From NCBI RefSeq assembly GCF_958979055.1, contig NC_084899.1, forward strand, positions 1,996,501-2,060,500: a DNA stretch of 64,000 bases, read 5' to 3'. Both the position numbers and the translations under genes were made by a program. Shown here one piece after another: positions 48,876 through 60,400 of the stretch. Under the pieces are notes generated by a model that saw nothing but the letters and a program-made list of their open reading frames with translations, made no database searches and had not been told where the DNA came from. How positions within the stretch are numbered: position 1 is the stretch's first letter; the number at the start of each line of letters is the position of its first letter. This DNA comes from Alnus glutinosa (taxonomy: Eukaryota > Streptophyta > Magnoliopsida > Fagales > Betulaceae).

Positions 48876-49285
48876 ATGCCAGCTGGCGAGCTCCAGAATC
48901 CGACGGAGAGGAACGAGGAGGAAGCGTGGGTATGGGCGCAGATAAAGGCGGAGGCGAAGCGCGACGCGGAGTCGGAGCCGGCGCTGGCGAGCTACCTGTA
49001 CTCGACGATCCTGTCGCACTCGTCGCTGGAGCGGTCGCTGTCGTTCCACCTCGGGAACAAGCTCTGCTCGTCCACGCTCCTCTCCACGCTTCTCTACGAC
49101 CTCTTCCTCAACGCCTTCTCCTCCGACCCCTCCCTCTGCTCCGCCGCCGTCGCCGATCTCCGCGCCGCCCGCATCCGTGACCCCGCCTGCGTCTCCTTTT
49201 CCCACTGCCTGCTAAACTACAAGGGCTTCCTAGCCTGTCAGGTACCCCTCACTCTGATGTGTCCCCTAAAAATGCTTAATGTTAA

Positions 49286-49329
<44 letters not shown>

Positions 49330-50224
49330 CAAGTTAATTAATGTTAAAGTTCCTTTAAAGTTTTGGTCTAGAATTAGTTTTTGGAAAAAAAATTAAATTT
49401 AGTCATTAAGATTTTTATTTTTTATATTATATTTAAAATTATGAATATCAAAAAAAATTATTTTTTAGAATTAATTATGTTTGAACCAGAAACAAAATTA
49501 TATATAAAAAAAAAAAAAAAAAAGATTTCTCAAAAAATTAATGAAAATACCTATTTATTAGGTGATCAAAATTCATATCTTTAATTGTCAAAATTAAAAG
49601 CTTAAATCCTAATCTGTCGCAAAATTATTTTAAAATGTATTTTTCGAAATTTGTATAAAACTAAAAAGGGAGCCTGATGGAATTTTGTATAAGTTGTGTA
49701 ATTTTTTTATGCATTGGTTGTTAACTTGGTAGGCACACCGAGTGGCTCATAAGCTGTGGACGCAATCTCGGAGGCCACTGGCCCTAGCGCTACACTCTCG
49801 AATAGCGGACGTGTTCGCGGTGGACATCCACCCGGCAGCGAGGATCGGGAAGGGGATCCTGTTCGACCACGCGACGGGGGTGGTGGTGGGCGAGACAGCC
49901 GTGATTGGGAACAACGTGTCGATCCTGCACCACGTCACGCTGGGTGGGACTGGGAAGGTTGGGGGGGACAGGCACCCCAAGATTGGAGACGGAGTGCTAA
50001 TCGGAGCGGGTGCAACCATCTTGGGGAATGTGAAGATCGGGGAAGGGGCAAAGATTGGGGCAGGCTCGGTGGTTCTGATCGACGTGCCGCCGCGGACCAC
50101 GGCGGTGGGGAACCCAGCAAGGCTGGTGGGAGGGAAGGAGCGGCCTTCTAAGCATGAAGATGTGCCTGGCGAGTCCATGGATCATACTTCGTTTATATCT
50201 GAGTGGTCAGATTACATAATCTAA
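48876..50224 (+). CDS. SERAT1;1: Serine O-acetyltransferase
   Basis: Makes O-acetylserine from serine and acetyl-CoA, the regulated step of cysteine synthesis, and binds O-acetylserine(thiol)lyase through its C-terminus. Two exons, 48876-49241 and 49733-50224, giving 285 residues. The helical N-terminal domain (residues 15-120) is followed by a left-handed beta-helix of hexapeptide repeats. Catalytic residues align with bacterial CysE: D153 in VDIHPAARIG, H168 in FDHATG and H203 in GGDRHPKIG. The C-terminus ends MDHTSFISEWSDYII; the final Ile is the one that docks into the lyase. No transit peptide is visible before PTERNEEEAWVWAQIKAEA, so the cytosolic SERAT1;1 type is likely. Both exons are much richer in G and C than the flanks, but the protein is normal. 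Confidence 0.93.
49276..49351. repeat. Poly-T tract flanked by 14-bp direct repeat, SAT intron
   Basis: 42 T residues (49288-49329) lie between two exact copies of TTAATGTTAAAGTT (49276-49289 and 49338-49351). This is the footprint of target-primed retroposition with only an A-tail left, read on the minus strand, or of a slippage event. Confidence 0.6.
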
Positions 50225-50383
50225 GAGTTTGTTCTTTGTTCCACTGAATTCAGCCTACTGGCACGTTGTAAGCTTTGTAATGTAAATGATGTGTATTGAA
50301 TACTCAATACGGGACCTATCTGCTGCCCGCTGGTGATAGAAACTTGCCCTGAGCGCTCGGTAGTATTTTTCCTGAAACTTTTA

Positions 50384-51384
50384 TGGTGCGTTTGAATAAT
50401 ATTCGAACCGGGTTTTTATTCAAAAACCCGGAACTCGAATCCATGGTGAATAAAACCCATCTGCCTCTTGAATATTGTTTTGAATGCTGTTTGAATTTCG
50501 AGGTGATGAAATCATGAATTGACGAATGAATTTCGAGGTGCATTTTTTTTCGACTGCAGAAACCAAAGCTAGCAAAAAAAATTAAAAAAAGAAAAAGAAA
50601 AAAGAAAAATAGGATAATGGGGTGGCCTGCGAGCCACCCCAGGGGTCGGGGGGTGGCCGCGCGTCACCCCACGACCCCTTGGGGGTGGCTTTTGAATCAC
50701 CACGCGTGGATTTTCGGGGTGGCCCAAAAGCCACCCCTAAGCCTTAAGGGTGGCCGTGCGCCATTCCCTGATCCCTAGGGGTGACTTTCGGGCCATCCCA
50801 AATGGATTCACAGGTGGCCCGAAAGCCTTAGGGGTGGCTTTTCGGGCCACCCTTGGGGTCAGGGGTGGCCGCACGCCACTCCTTGAGCCCTAGGGGTGGC
50901 TTTCGGGCCACCCCAAATGGATCCAGGGGTGGCCTAAAAGCCTTAGAGGTGGCTGTCGGGCCACCCCAAATAGATTTCAGGGTGGCCTGAAAGCCACCCC
51001 TAAGGGGTGGGGGGGTGGCGCTCGGCCACCCCCCTCCCAAGGGGTGGTTGCCGGTTCTCTCCTTTATTTTGTTTTTGTTTTTTAAATAAAAATAAAAATT
51101 TTGTTTTTTTAGTTTTTAATTTTTAATTTTTTAGTTTTTTTTTTTAATTTTTAATTTTTAATTTTTTAATATACCAATCATTATATACAATTTTTCATAC
51201 AATCCAATCATTTTATACCATTATAAAACACTTTTTTTCAATCTCAAAAATTCAACACCCAAACACATATTCGAAAAGAATTTGAATTATATTCAACATC
51301 CAAACACATTTTCATTACCTTGAAATTTGCAATCAAATTCAGAATATTATTCATATTCGAATTATTCAATACCCAAACGCACCA
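50384..51384. mobile_element. PIF/Harbinger-like non-autonomous element, 1001 bp
   Basis: Starts TGGTGCGTTTGAATAATATT and ends with ATTCAATACCCAAACGCACCA-type text, the inverse. The flanks are TTA on both sides (50381-50383, 51385-51387), the target choice of PIF/Harbinger elements. Sub-terminal arms share TTGAATT/AATTCAA text. The middle (50619-51053) is a GC-rich array of GGGGTGGC words. No transposase is found. It lies between the SAT 3' end and the PPR gene. Confidence 0.72.
50619..51053. repeat. GC-rich GGGGTGGC array
   Basis: Repeated GGGGTGGC and GCCACCCC words on both strands, with a longer period of about 114 bp: 50748-50861 and 50862-50975 share GGGTGGCCG(T/C)(G/A)CGCCA, CCCTAGGGGTG and CTTTCGGGCCA. 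Every inverse pair can fold into hairpins. Open frames here translate the repeat only. Confidence 0.85.
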
Positions 51385-51692
51385 TTAGTCAATGAATTAT
51401 CATGTTTTTGCATGTAGTAATGCACAACACAAGATATATGGGACGTGCAATATTCCAAGAATAAACTGTATCATGAATATTACAAGAAATTGCTCCTTGG
51501 GTTAATTTTTTTTTTTATTATTGTATATTTTCAAAATAAAAATATTAATAAATAATATAAACATAAAAGACGCTTAAAAATATAAAAATAATTTTCACAT
51601 TTATATCACATAAAAACACTTTTACGGACTAAAAAGAAAAAATACCACGCAAAACTCATTAACAAACAGAATGGTTTTTGTGTGCCTCTTTT
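51385..51692. other. Spacer, no gene seen
   Basis: AT-rich stretch between two elements, nothing recognised. Confidence 0.4.
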
Positions 51693-51874
51693 GAGTAATG
51701 CTACACATTATCCCCTTGTCCTCCTTTTGTCACCCCAAAATTGATGTGGCTCTTAAAATCGCCATTGAATCAAAATCCAATGGTAATCTATCATAAATCC
51801 AATGGTAATTTTAAGAGCCACATCAATTTTGGGGTGACAAAAGGAGGACAAAGGGATGATGGGTAGCATTACTC
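51693..51874. mobile_element. MITE, GAGTAATG family, exact 9-bp TSD
   Basis: GAGTAATGCTAC and GTAGCATTACTC at the ends; arms of about 75 bp mirror each other through TTTGTCACCCCAAAATTGAT and GAGCCACATCAATTTTGGGG. The flanks gcctctttt (51684-51692, 51875-51883) are identical. A 9-bp duplication points to Mutator-like mobilisation. It sits 138 bp upstream of the PPR start codon, so it may touch the promoter. Confidence 0.88.
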
Positions 51875-51963
51875 GCCTCTTTTTAGTTTTTTACCGTAAT
51901 GAACGACCTGTCGTTGGCTCAAAATTTACTTACCACTTACCAGGGTCTGAGAAATTAGTCACC

Positions 51964-51971
51964 ATATAAAT
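51964..51971 (+). promoter_or_regulatory. Possible TATA box of the PPR gene
   Basis: ATATAAAT lies about 45 bases before the ATG at 52012. If used, the leader would be very short, so another start site further upstream is possible. Confidence 0.3.
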
Positions 51972-52011
51972 CTGCGGTGCTCTGCTACTTTCAAGTTTCA
52001 AGTGCCAATCG

Positions 52012-53487
52012 ATGGCTTCTCTGATATCTCTTCAACGGTCCGGAAACTCCGTTATCTCTTCCCACTGGAGACCTCGAATAAACTTGCGACCTCCGGCCCA
52101 GCTCTCTCTCAGCTACGCCCCATCCAGACCTCTTTGCACCTACGCACTCCCCGATGACCACGACCCCCGGGTCCATCGCCGCCGCAGTGGTGGGGTCTCT
52201 GACCGCCAAAGTGCCAGCACTCGGTCCAGCACCCAGTACAAATCCCGCCCTGACCCGTCGCTGAGCAACAAGGAGAGCCGCTCGAATGAGCGAGAAATGA
52301 ACAGTAATCGGCTAAACAATGAAAATGGCAGCGACCCATTGCGCGGTGACCAACCAAGTATTGATTTGATGGGTTTGTGCGAGGAGGCTAAGGTTGAAGA
52401 GGTTGTGGAGCATATGGGTCGAGGTGTTGATGCTGATTATAGTGTTTTCTGTGCGTTGTTGGATTCGTGTGGGAATTCGAAGTCGCTTGAGGCTGGGAAG
52501 AGGGTGCATGAGTTCTTGAAACGGTCTTCTTTTCGTGGTGAGGTTGAATTGAATAACAAATTGATTGAAATGTACGGGAGATGTGGGAGTATGAGAGATG
52601 CACGCCGAGTGTTTGATAGAATGCGCGACCGGAATGTGAGTTCGTGGCATTTGATGATTAATGGGTATGCAGTCAATGGGCAGGGTAGTAATGGATTGTT
52701 GTTGTTTGAGGAGATGAGGAAAGCGGGGTTGCGGCCCAATAGTGAGACCTTTGTGCTGGTTTTGGCAGCATGTGCTAGTGCAGAAGCTGTGGGAGAAGGG
52801 TTATATCACTTTGAATCGATGAAGAACGAGCACGGAATTGTTCTGGGGATTGAGCATTGTCTAGGGGTTATTGATGTTCTTGGGAGGTCTGGTCATTTGA
52901 ATGAAGCAGAAGAGTTCATTGAGAAAATGCCGATCGAGCCTACAGCGGAGGTTTGGGAGGCTCTTAGGCATTATGCAAGAATTCATGGAGATATGGAACT
53001 TGAAGACCATGCCGAGGAGTTATCGGTTAGCCTTGATCCTTCCAGGGCCATTGCTGACAAAATTCCAACTCCTCCCCGGAAGAAGCATTCTGCAACTAAT
53101 ATGCTTGAGGAAAAGAATAGGTTGAGCGAGTATCGGTGGACCGGCCCTTACAAGGGAGAGGCATATGAGAAATTGAAAGGTCTGAATGGGCAGATGAGGG
53201 AAGCAGGTTATGTGCCGGATACAAGATACGTACTTCATGACATTGATCAGGAGGCAAAAGAACAGGCTTTGATGTATCACAGTGAGCGTTTGGCGATTGC
53301 TTATGGTCTGATTAGTACTCCACCAAGGACAACGCTTAGGATCATGAAGAATCTAAGGATTTGTGGTGACTGCCACAATGCAATAAAAGTAATGTCAAAA
53401 ATTGTTGGGAGAGAGTTGATTGTGAGGGATAACAAGCGGTTCCATCATTTCAAGGATGGCAAGTGCTCTTGTGGGGATTACTGGTAA
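52012..53487 (+). CDS. Pentatricopeptide repeat protein, DYW class
   Basis: Organelle RNA-binding protein of the PLS-DYW group, involved in C-to-U RNA editing. One exon, 491 residues. The first 50 residues are Ser/Arg/Leu-rich without acids, as in a mitochondrial or plastid targeting peptide. A Ser/Asn-rich linker leads to a short PPR region at about 115-330 (for example [32 protein letters not shown]). The C-terminal DYW deaminase domain has the zinc ligands H423-S-E425 and C451-GD-C454, and ends [15 protein letters not shown]. Few PPRs with a complete DYW domain is the plan of Arabidopsis At2g15690 (DYW2) and MEF8; the match of [12 protein letters not shown] and [12 protein letters not shown] to that subgroup is from memory. 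Which member it is remains open. Confidence 0.92.
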   Translation: MASLISLQRSGNSVISSHWRPRINLRPPAQLSLSYAPSRPLCTYALPDDHDPRVHRRRSGGVSDRQSASTRSSTQYKSRPDPSLSNKESRSNEREMNSNRLNNENGSDPLRGDQPSIDLMGLCEEAKVEEVVEHMGRGVDADYSVFCALLDSCGNSKSLEAGKRVHEFLKRSSFRGEVELNNKLIEMYGRCGSMRDARRVFDRMRDRNVSSWHLMINGYAVNGQGSNGLLLFEEMRKAGLRPNSETFVLVLAACASAEAVGEGLYHFESMKNEHGIVLGIEHCLGVIDVLGRSGHLNEAEEFIEKMPIEPTAEVWEALRHYARIHGDMELEDHAEELSVSLDPSRAIADKIPTPPRKKHSATNMLEEKNRLSEYRWTGPYKGEAYEKLKGLNGQMREAGYVPDTRYVLHDIDQEAKEQALMYHSERLAIAYGLISTPPRTTLRIMKNLRICGDCHNAIKVMSKIVGRELIVRDNKRFHHFKDGKCSCGDYW

Positions 53488-54233
53488 GTGGTAAAGGTAT
53501 TTAGACCTTGATGTTAATGCTCCTCTCGTGGATATGCTACTAGATTTTCCCCCAACAAAAAAAATTGAAGTTTCATGTAAATGTAATGCCCATTGCTGCT
53601 GCAAGGAAATCAAAGAAATTTTGGTCGGAGATTAGGTTGTAAATGTAATGATGTTTCATTGTACATTATGTTTGTATTGAGATTCGGTTACCTTTTACTA
53701 GGAACAAGTTCAATAATTGACCAATTTGTTATGAGAATAACTTATATATGGACCCGGCATAAACTAGGCCATTTGTGCCCTCTAATAAGAGATACACACG
53801 TCAGTGTGGAACATTGTCACTGCGGGACAATGTTCGCTGACACAAATATCTATTGGAAGTATCTATATTTGATCAATTAGAGATGTGCTGAAATGATAAT
53901 ATTCTCCACCGAGTTCCATGAGTGCTTGAAATCATAAGATGTAGTTGCTGTTCCTTGACATGAACATAAATAAATATCACCCTCCTAGATTTCAATTACC
54001 TCTTCAAATGATTGAATGCCAAATCAATGATGTCTGCTATTTTAAGGATCATCCTCTTATGAAATCTGTAAAAATTAGACCTTGAGGGAGGTCTTTCTGG
54101 AGGGATGGACTATACATTATGTGCTATTGTACAGCTTGAAAGAATGGAAATGTACAGATGAAAAAAGGGCCTAGGAAGCTCCTGATGACTTGTGTAGAAA
54201 ACTGCTCAAAGAAAAAATGAGTAAGAATTATTA
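53488..54233. other. Convergent 3' flanks of PPR and CoA carrier genes
   Basis: About 750 bp shared by two genes that point at each other, so it must hold both 3' UTRs. No further gene seen. Confidence 0.5.
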
Positions 54234-57200
54234 TCAAGAATGAAGTGATGTTGGTTCGCTGCTACTTGTGCTGGATACCACTTCAATAACAGCTTCATCT
54301 CGTGATGGAACACTCAGGTATGATTTCATCATATCATATACAGTAAACCCAATGGCGACAGATGGTACAACCTGCAGCAGACGCACCGAAACTCAATTAC
54401 CCAGAGACCAAAAAAAAAAGATATGATAGAGAAAGCACAATGACTACGTTTCCCACCTTCAAGTAGTTGATGCTCAGCCCTGAGAATAACTGTTTCCATC
54501 CTTGCTTTTCAGCGATCATAACAAGGGTTTCTATTGTTCCTTTTATCTCGGCACTATTCGATGCCAAGTGCCGTTGAACCTGTTATGATGCTTGTTCAAA
54601 TTTACAACTGATGTTCCACTTTAAAGTATTATTCAAAATATCATTGTAAGTAATTAACCTGCATTTGCCTCCTGACAACATCAAGAGGGTATGTGAAGGT
54701 CTGACCCAATAAACCTGCAACAGATCCACATACAAGTTTCACCATAATATTTTTCTTGTGCTCCTGAGGGACATGGCGTTTCATCTCCTCATAGCAGTAG
54801 AACTTCAAACCAGCATAGGGGAAAATTCCATAAAGTGATGGAGCTGACAATGTTTCACATGTTGTGTAAAAACCTCATAATGATATTAACCACAGAAACA
54901 CAGAATGATAGCAGTAATTGATGAAAGCAGTTTAGAGATGCATACCCACACCACGATAGAGACCTCTAATCCCACCCTCGTTACGAGTCTTTGAGAAACA
55001 GTCAAGAATTCCTTTATAAACCTTTCCATTTGTCAGTACCGATTGAGCATTCAAATTTGATGAACCAACAACCTGCAATGCCAAATACAATTTATTTGTC
55101 ATTTTTTCTCAAGTAAGAGTAAAGAGCAACTAATTCCTTTCAAAACCCGGCTGTCCTTTCTGAAAGAAAATGCTGGGACTTGTGAACAAAACTCACACAA
55201 CAGGATCCAAACCAGTGGGTATATCTGCAACAATGATCTACCCCAGAAGACGTGCCAAAGGAGTTAGGCACCTCTCCAATGACTCCAACTCGTTTATGAG
55301 AGGGAGGATGGAGTTTACATTTTTTTTTTCTTTTTAATTACTCACCTGATAAGCTAATTTAGTCCGAACTAAATCAAGAGGATAAGTAAAGAGCACAGCT
55401 GTTCCTCCAGAAAATGATCCAGCCACGAGATCAAGCACGGGGCCTCTCCCCACGTCAGGAAAAGCGAGTATTATCCATCTGCGGTATTGCTCATAAGTCA
55501 TGTAATGCAGTGCTGCATAGGGAACAATTCGAGCAACACTAGCCCCATTACCTCTGAAAACAAATACCACAAAATAAATAAAGGTTCACAAACAAAATGG
55601 TTCAGAAACAACCTCACAAAAATAAGAATGATTCAGGGATCCACCTGTAAAAACCCATAACCCCTTCTGTCCTTGCAATCTTTTTGAAGGAACCAAACAG
55701 CCCTATGCTCTGGAATTCTGCTTTTCTGGTCTGAAAAGGACCGATAAATAAGTTCTCTTTTAACTTTCAAGGATGATCTATTTATTATTGGACCAAACCC
55801 CATCTTCAGTGGCAGTATAAAGCTAGAAATGTACAGAGTCATATTTCCCAAGGGAGAATCAATGCCAGAATTGCTGATCCACTATCCTAATCAGATAAAA
55901 GGATAATCACCTAATGGTTGTCCCACCTAAGTAAACACATAAGTGGAAAGCCAATGTTTAGTAATCTAACCCAAAAGGAAACTTTTTTAAACCCATTTAT
56001 TTGACAAAAGCAACTTTCATAAGAGCCAATTTTGATACTCTCTCTAAAATTGATTTCGAGGCCTAAAATCACTTTTTGGATTGATTGTTAACAAACAGAT
56101 CCTGAGTGGGATCCTCAGAGGGGTAGCTTGAACATGGTCCTATCCTTCAACGTTTTCTGCATGAACTACTTCTCCTAAGACTCAAACTCATGCACACTCA
56201 TGCTTGGCTGCCTGAAACTTTACAATTACACCAGACAATGGCCACTACCATCCGAATTAAAGATATATGACATTTTCAACCAAAATCATCCAATACATAA
56301 GTAGATATTTTCTATAAATATCCAACATAATACTTTGTACCACTATGAGTGGATGAGAAGTTACTAGGTTTTCATGCAATACATGATCTAAATTGGAAAT
56401 ACTTTCATGAAGAACATTCTTAAAAGTAGACTCTTAATTTCCAACCAAAACTTTTATCAAAATAATTGGGAAGTATTTTTTTAGTTAGAATCTAAGAAGT
56501 TTATTCTTAGAACAAACCAACAGAATCAGGGTCATGCTATAAGCAAGAAAATAAGAAGATAAAGCAAAAGTATTGAAATAAACTATGGCATTTATACCTG
56601 AGTTGATATAGAAAAGATTAGGGTTCTATTTAGTTAACTCGGGCACATCACAATTGTCAATTGCTAGTTGACTTCATGGTATAAGGTTGGGGCCATGTTC
56701 CAATTTTTATGGTTTCAATTACAATCTCCTGGACTTGATTGAGCAGCTCATACATAGATAATTATGTCCGAAGTAAACTTCACATATTAGAAACCCTCTG
56801 TTTAATTACAAAGAAAGCAAATAATCCCCCACTCTGTAATCGCTTATTGGGTGGGGGGAGGGAGGAACTTGAAGCAATTATTTGAAAAGGGGATCAGACT
56901 GTTCCAAGAATAAATTACCACCTCAATCACACACCAATTGTTTATTCCAAGATATTTGCAACAAGCGCCCCCACAAAAACCCTCCTCAGAAGTCATTCAA
57001 TTACAGTCAAACGCAGTCATTTGTAGTCAAACCAAGAGATCCAAAATCAGAATAATTTCTGGCAAAAACCCATAAAAAATAACAAAATATAGAGAACTAA
57101 ACAAGAAAAATAAGAAACCCAAAGCCCCAATTAAAAGAAAACCAAGAATCATAATGAAACTAATACCAATTGTACCTGAAACAAAATTTTGACACGCTCG

Positions 57201-57334
57201 AGGGGAGCAACCACGGTCTTTGCAATCCCACCAGCAACTCCCCCGGCAACCAGCTCCTTAGCAAACACTGGCATGGCCTCTATAACCCCATCAAAGAACG
57301 TACCCATATCTCTTTCTTCCCTCTTCTTCCCCAT
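54234..57334 (-). CDS. Mitochondrial carrier, CoA transporter type (CoAc1/CoAc2)
   Basis: Inner-membrane carrier of the SLC25 family; the Arabidopsis relatives At1g14560 and At4g26180 import coenzyme A into mitochondria. Seven exons (minus): 57334-57176, 55730-55645, 55553-55346, 55072-54946, 54843-54659, 54579-54457 and 54371-54234, giving 341 residues. Three repeats of about 100 residues each carry the signature after the first helix: P44-LERVK, P140-LDLVR and P246-LDVVR. Typical text includes [40 protein letters not shown] and [16 protein letters not shown]. No cleaved presequence is needed. The start at 57334 ([16 protein letters not shown]) is the first in-frame ATG. Intron 1 is 1445 bp and plain. 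Family call is firm; CoA as substrate is by similarity. Confidence 0.93.
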
Positions 57335-57352
57335 TCGCCAACCCTTTATGGC

Positions 57353-57379
57353 AGAGAGAGAGAGAGAGAGAGAGAGAGA
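57353..57379. repeat. (GA)n microsatellite in carrier 5' UTR
   Basis: About 13 AG units, 19 bases upstream of the carrier start codon, read as CT in the transcript. Confidence 0.9.
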
Positions 57380-57481
57380 TAAGTTTCAGACGAAACAATG
57401 ATATCTGGTCTGCTACGCAACAGTACCGTAACGGGGAGTGGGAAAAGTTGAAACGTTTCTGAGCTGTGAAAAGTTGTGGAC

Positions 57482-57490
57482 TTTATATAT
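57482..57490 (-). promoter_or_regulatory. Probable TATA box of the carrier gene
   Basis: ATATATAAA on the minus strand about 150 bases before the ATG. A transcription start some 30 bases downstream would give a leader of about 120 bases that includes the CT repeat. Confidence 0.45.
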
Positions 57491-60400
57491 GTTTTGGGAT
57501 TCTGACAAGTCAGAGAAGTTCACGCTTTCTTAGATTCCGGTTGTGTAAAAGATGACATGCATTGGTTGCAGAGTTCTGTTGAAGTGGTTCCGGTTCAATT
57601 TTGTCTGCCATGGTATTGGCGTGCCAAGGTTGAAGTCTCAGTGAAGGATCTTACAATCAGATCTTTTTATAGATTTTTTATCGTTAATATTATATTAATT
57701 TTTTATAGATTTTTTTAATGGCGAATATATTACCATATATTGAATATATTGTCATATTATTTAAAAATATTACCGTAAATATATCAAAACAAAATCGTGA
57801 CATGCATTCCAACACTTGAATGATGCTCAATTCTATATATAAATTCACATAGGATAAAATGGTAAAAATAAACATATGTGAGTCTTCTTATTAGTTATTA
57901 TTGATTAATAATTCTGTCTTTAAAAAAAAATAAAATCAACAAAAAAGGTCATATGTTTTATTTCCAAACTCAAGCTTCTTAGAGAGAACGTTTAGAATAT
58001 ATGCTTTCTATATTGGGTTTATATTTTCTCTTTATATTATTCTTTTGTATACGATGCGATTGTAATCAAATCTTTGTATTGTGATTTGATTACCTTATTT
58101 GTATTGTCTACGCTTATCACATTTTTCTTATAAATGGTAGTCATTTGCATCAATAAATAAGAATAAAATGTAGTCTTATCAGACTCTTCTCTTGTGATAA
58201 ACGTAAATGTCTAACATCAAATTATCCGCAAATTCTTATATATGTTTTCTCTTTCTTTCCTCTATTTGCTCCCATTTCACATCACAAAACTTCAACAAAT
58301 AACCATTCTAAATTTAACTAGACTAATAATAGGCTAACAATATCCGTGGGAAGAATTAAGGGATAGTAACCTTTTTTCTTTTTGGTAAAGGGATAGTAAC
58401 CTTAAAAAGTTCTTATTTATTCACTTCGTGTTATAAATAGATTTATGATAATCTAACCACAATTAAAAGAACAATGCCCTTAAAGTTTTAAATTAAAAAG
58501 GAAAGTGTCACGTGATAGTCCACATTCTAATGGTTGATATTATAATTTGCTACGTGGACTGCCATGTGACCGACTACATTTTAGTGATTAACTTGGTAAA
58601 TGCTACGTGGACAATTTGTAAACGTGGTAAGTCTCATATGCACGTAACAATCCACCTTTTAGTGGTTGAGGTAGTAAGTACCACATAGACTGCAATGTCG
58701 TTCGGTAAAGAATTTATAATAAAACTTTCAATATCCATGGCAACACTCAACTAAAAAAAAGCCTACTAATGACCCAATCTTGTGAAGTGACCGGGAGGCA
58801 CTGAAACACGACTATGGATGGTGACTACAAAGAAGTTAGATTCCCTATAATCCTTAGCCCAAAGTGCAAGAGATTGTTTGGGCAAGTGCCGTAATTGTAA
58901 AGGCAGGGAGAATTGTTGAGATCCTCAATTATATATAGGGAATCCGAATCTGAGTATAAAGTTCAAAATGAGGAAAGATCCGAGTCAAATTGCACTAGCT
59001 ATTGTATGCTTGGCATTCTTGTTGAATCACAAGGAAAGTTTGTTCCACGGCTCTCGCCTTTGCTAGTGGGTTCCTAGTTGGCCAGTTAATAAGGAAAAAG
59101 ATGATTATATAATATCTTATTCAACACTTGAATGGACGAATTCCCCACTTAAAACTGTAGGATCTAAATGATTTTTTTAAGGAAAATGTTTTTCTTACTC
59201 AAAGATTATTTCAGTGAATTACTTAAATCTTCTTTCCATAAATGATGTCAAGTTAGATGATCTTGGCTGGTCAATTAATCCACTGTAAAAACGAACCTCA
59301 AATCTGGATTTCATGGCTTGATCTGACTGAGGTGCTATGATGATTTTGGCCACTAAAACCATCCCAATTGACCTTTGTCACTAAAACCATCCCAATTGCC
59401 TTGAAGATCTATAATCTGAATACCTTTTTGGAAAACCTTCACAAGTTCTGCATTGTGAAAAAAGTTTCAAGTTTTGAATAGCCATGGTGAATAAAATTCA
59501 AAAGCATTTATTTGAAGATTCTCTCTGTCCTTATCGTTATATTAAATTCCAGACAATCATTATATACATCACCAGCTTTCATCTATATTGTCACAAGTAT
59601 ATTGTCGACAAAATTACCGGGATCTCATGCAATGAGCAGCCTCTCACATGAGGCTGTACCGACTTAGACTATCTGAACACCTGTCTAAGCAGGTGAGGCC
59701 TAGACAACCTCTCACATAAGGCTGCCCTATTGCAACCTTATTACATAGGATATAAAATCATATGACAAACTCCCACATTTACCATACACATTGACCAACA
59801 AATTCCGAAAATTCAATCTAGTTCTATCCCATTCTTGATCACCTGCCATGATTTGCCTTCCTCTCATTCAAAGACCCTTTTAAAGCATAGCTACATAGCA
59901 CTCTCCAGAATATAGCCTTAGCCTCTCATTGCTATCTGAAATAACATTAGCTAACAGAGGCATTTGGTCAAGCAAGCAAATTATGATTTGGTAACTCTCT
60001 GTGTGTGTTCTGAAAGCACCCACTCAGACAAGGTGCCAAGTTTTCTTCGCTATCAATGAAAGACAAACTGGTCTATCCTTAATGGTATAGCAGTACTGAA
60101 AGAGCACAGGATTCTGAAACAGAGTGAGGCTTCACTGGGAGCTTAACAGAGTGGCATGGTATTGAGCAAACCTTTTGCAATACATGATCTCCAAAACTAG
60201 TTGCTGGGAAAAAGAATGAAAACAACAACAACAAAAAAAAAATGAAGCTTCACGTTTGAACCACTTCACCACACATCGAACAGACAAGGTTGACAACTAT
60301 GAAAATTATTTTTTTAGATTTGTTGCAGCACACTCTGTAAACTCTATAACTTCAAAAGTCATCAGGACAAATCGTCCCTGTAATATTGTATAATATTGCA

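Noticed and set aside
49747-50178. Long opposite-strand and alternate frames over SAT exon 2
   Set aside because: GC-rich coding DNA leaves other frames open by chance; the plus frame encodes a clear acetyltransferase.
50828-51040. 70-codon minus-strand frame
   Set aside because: It translates the GC-rich repeat array.
52109-52739. Minus-strand frames across the PPR gene
   Set aside because: Shadows of the DYW protein frame without their own motifs.
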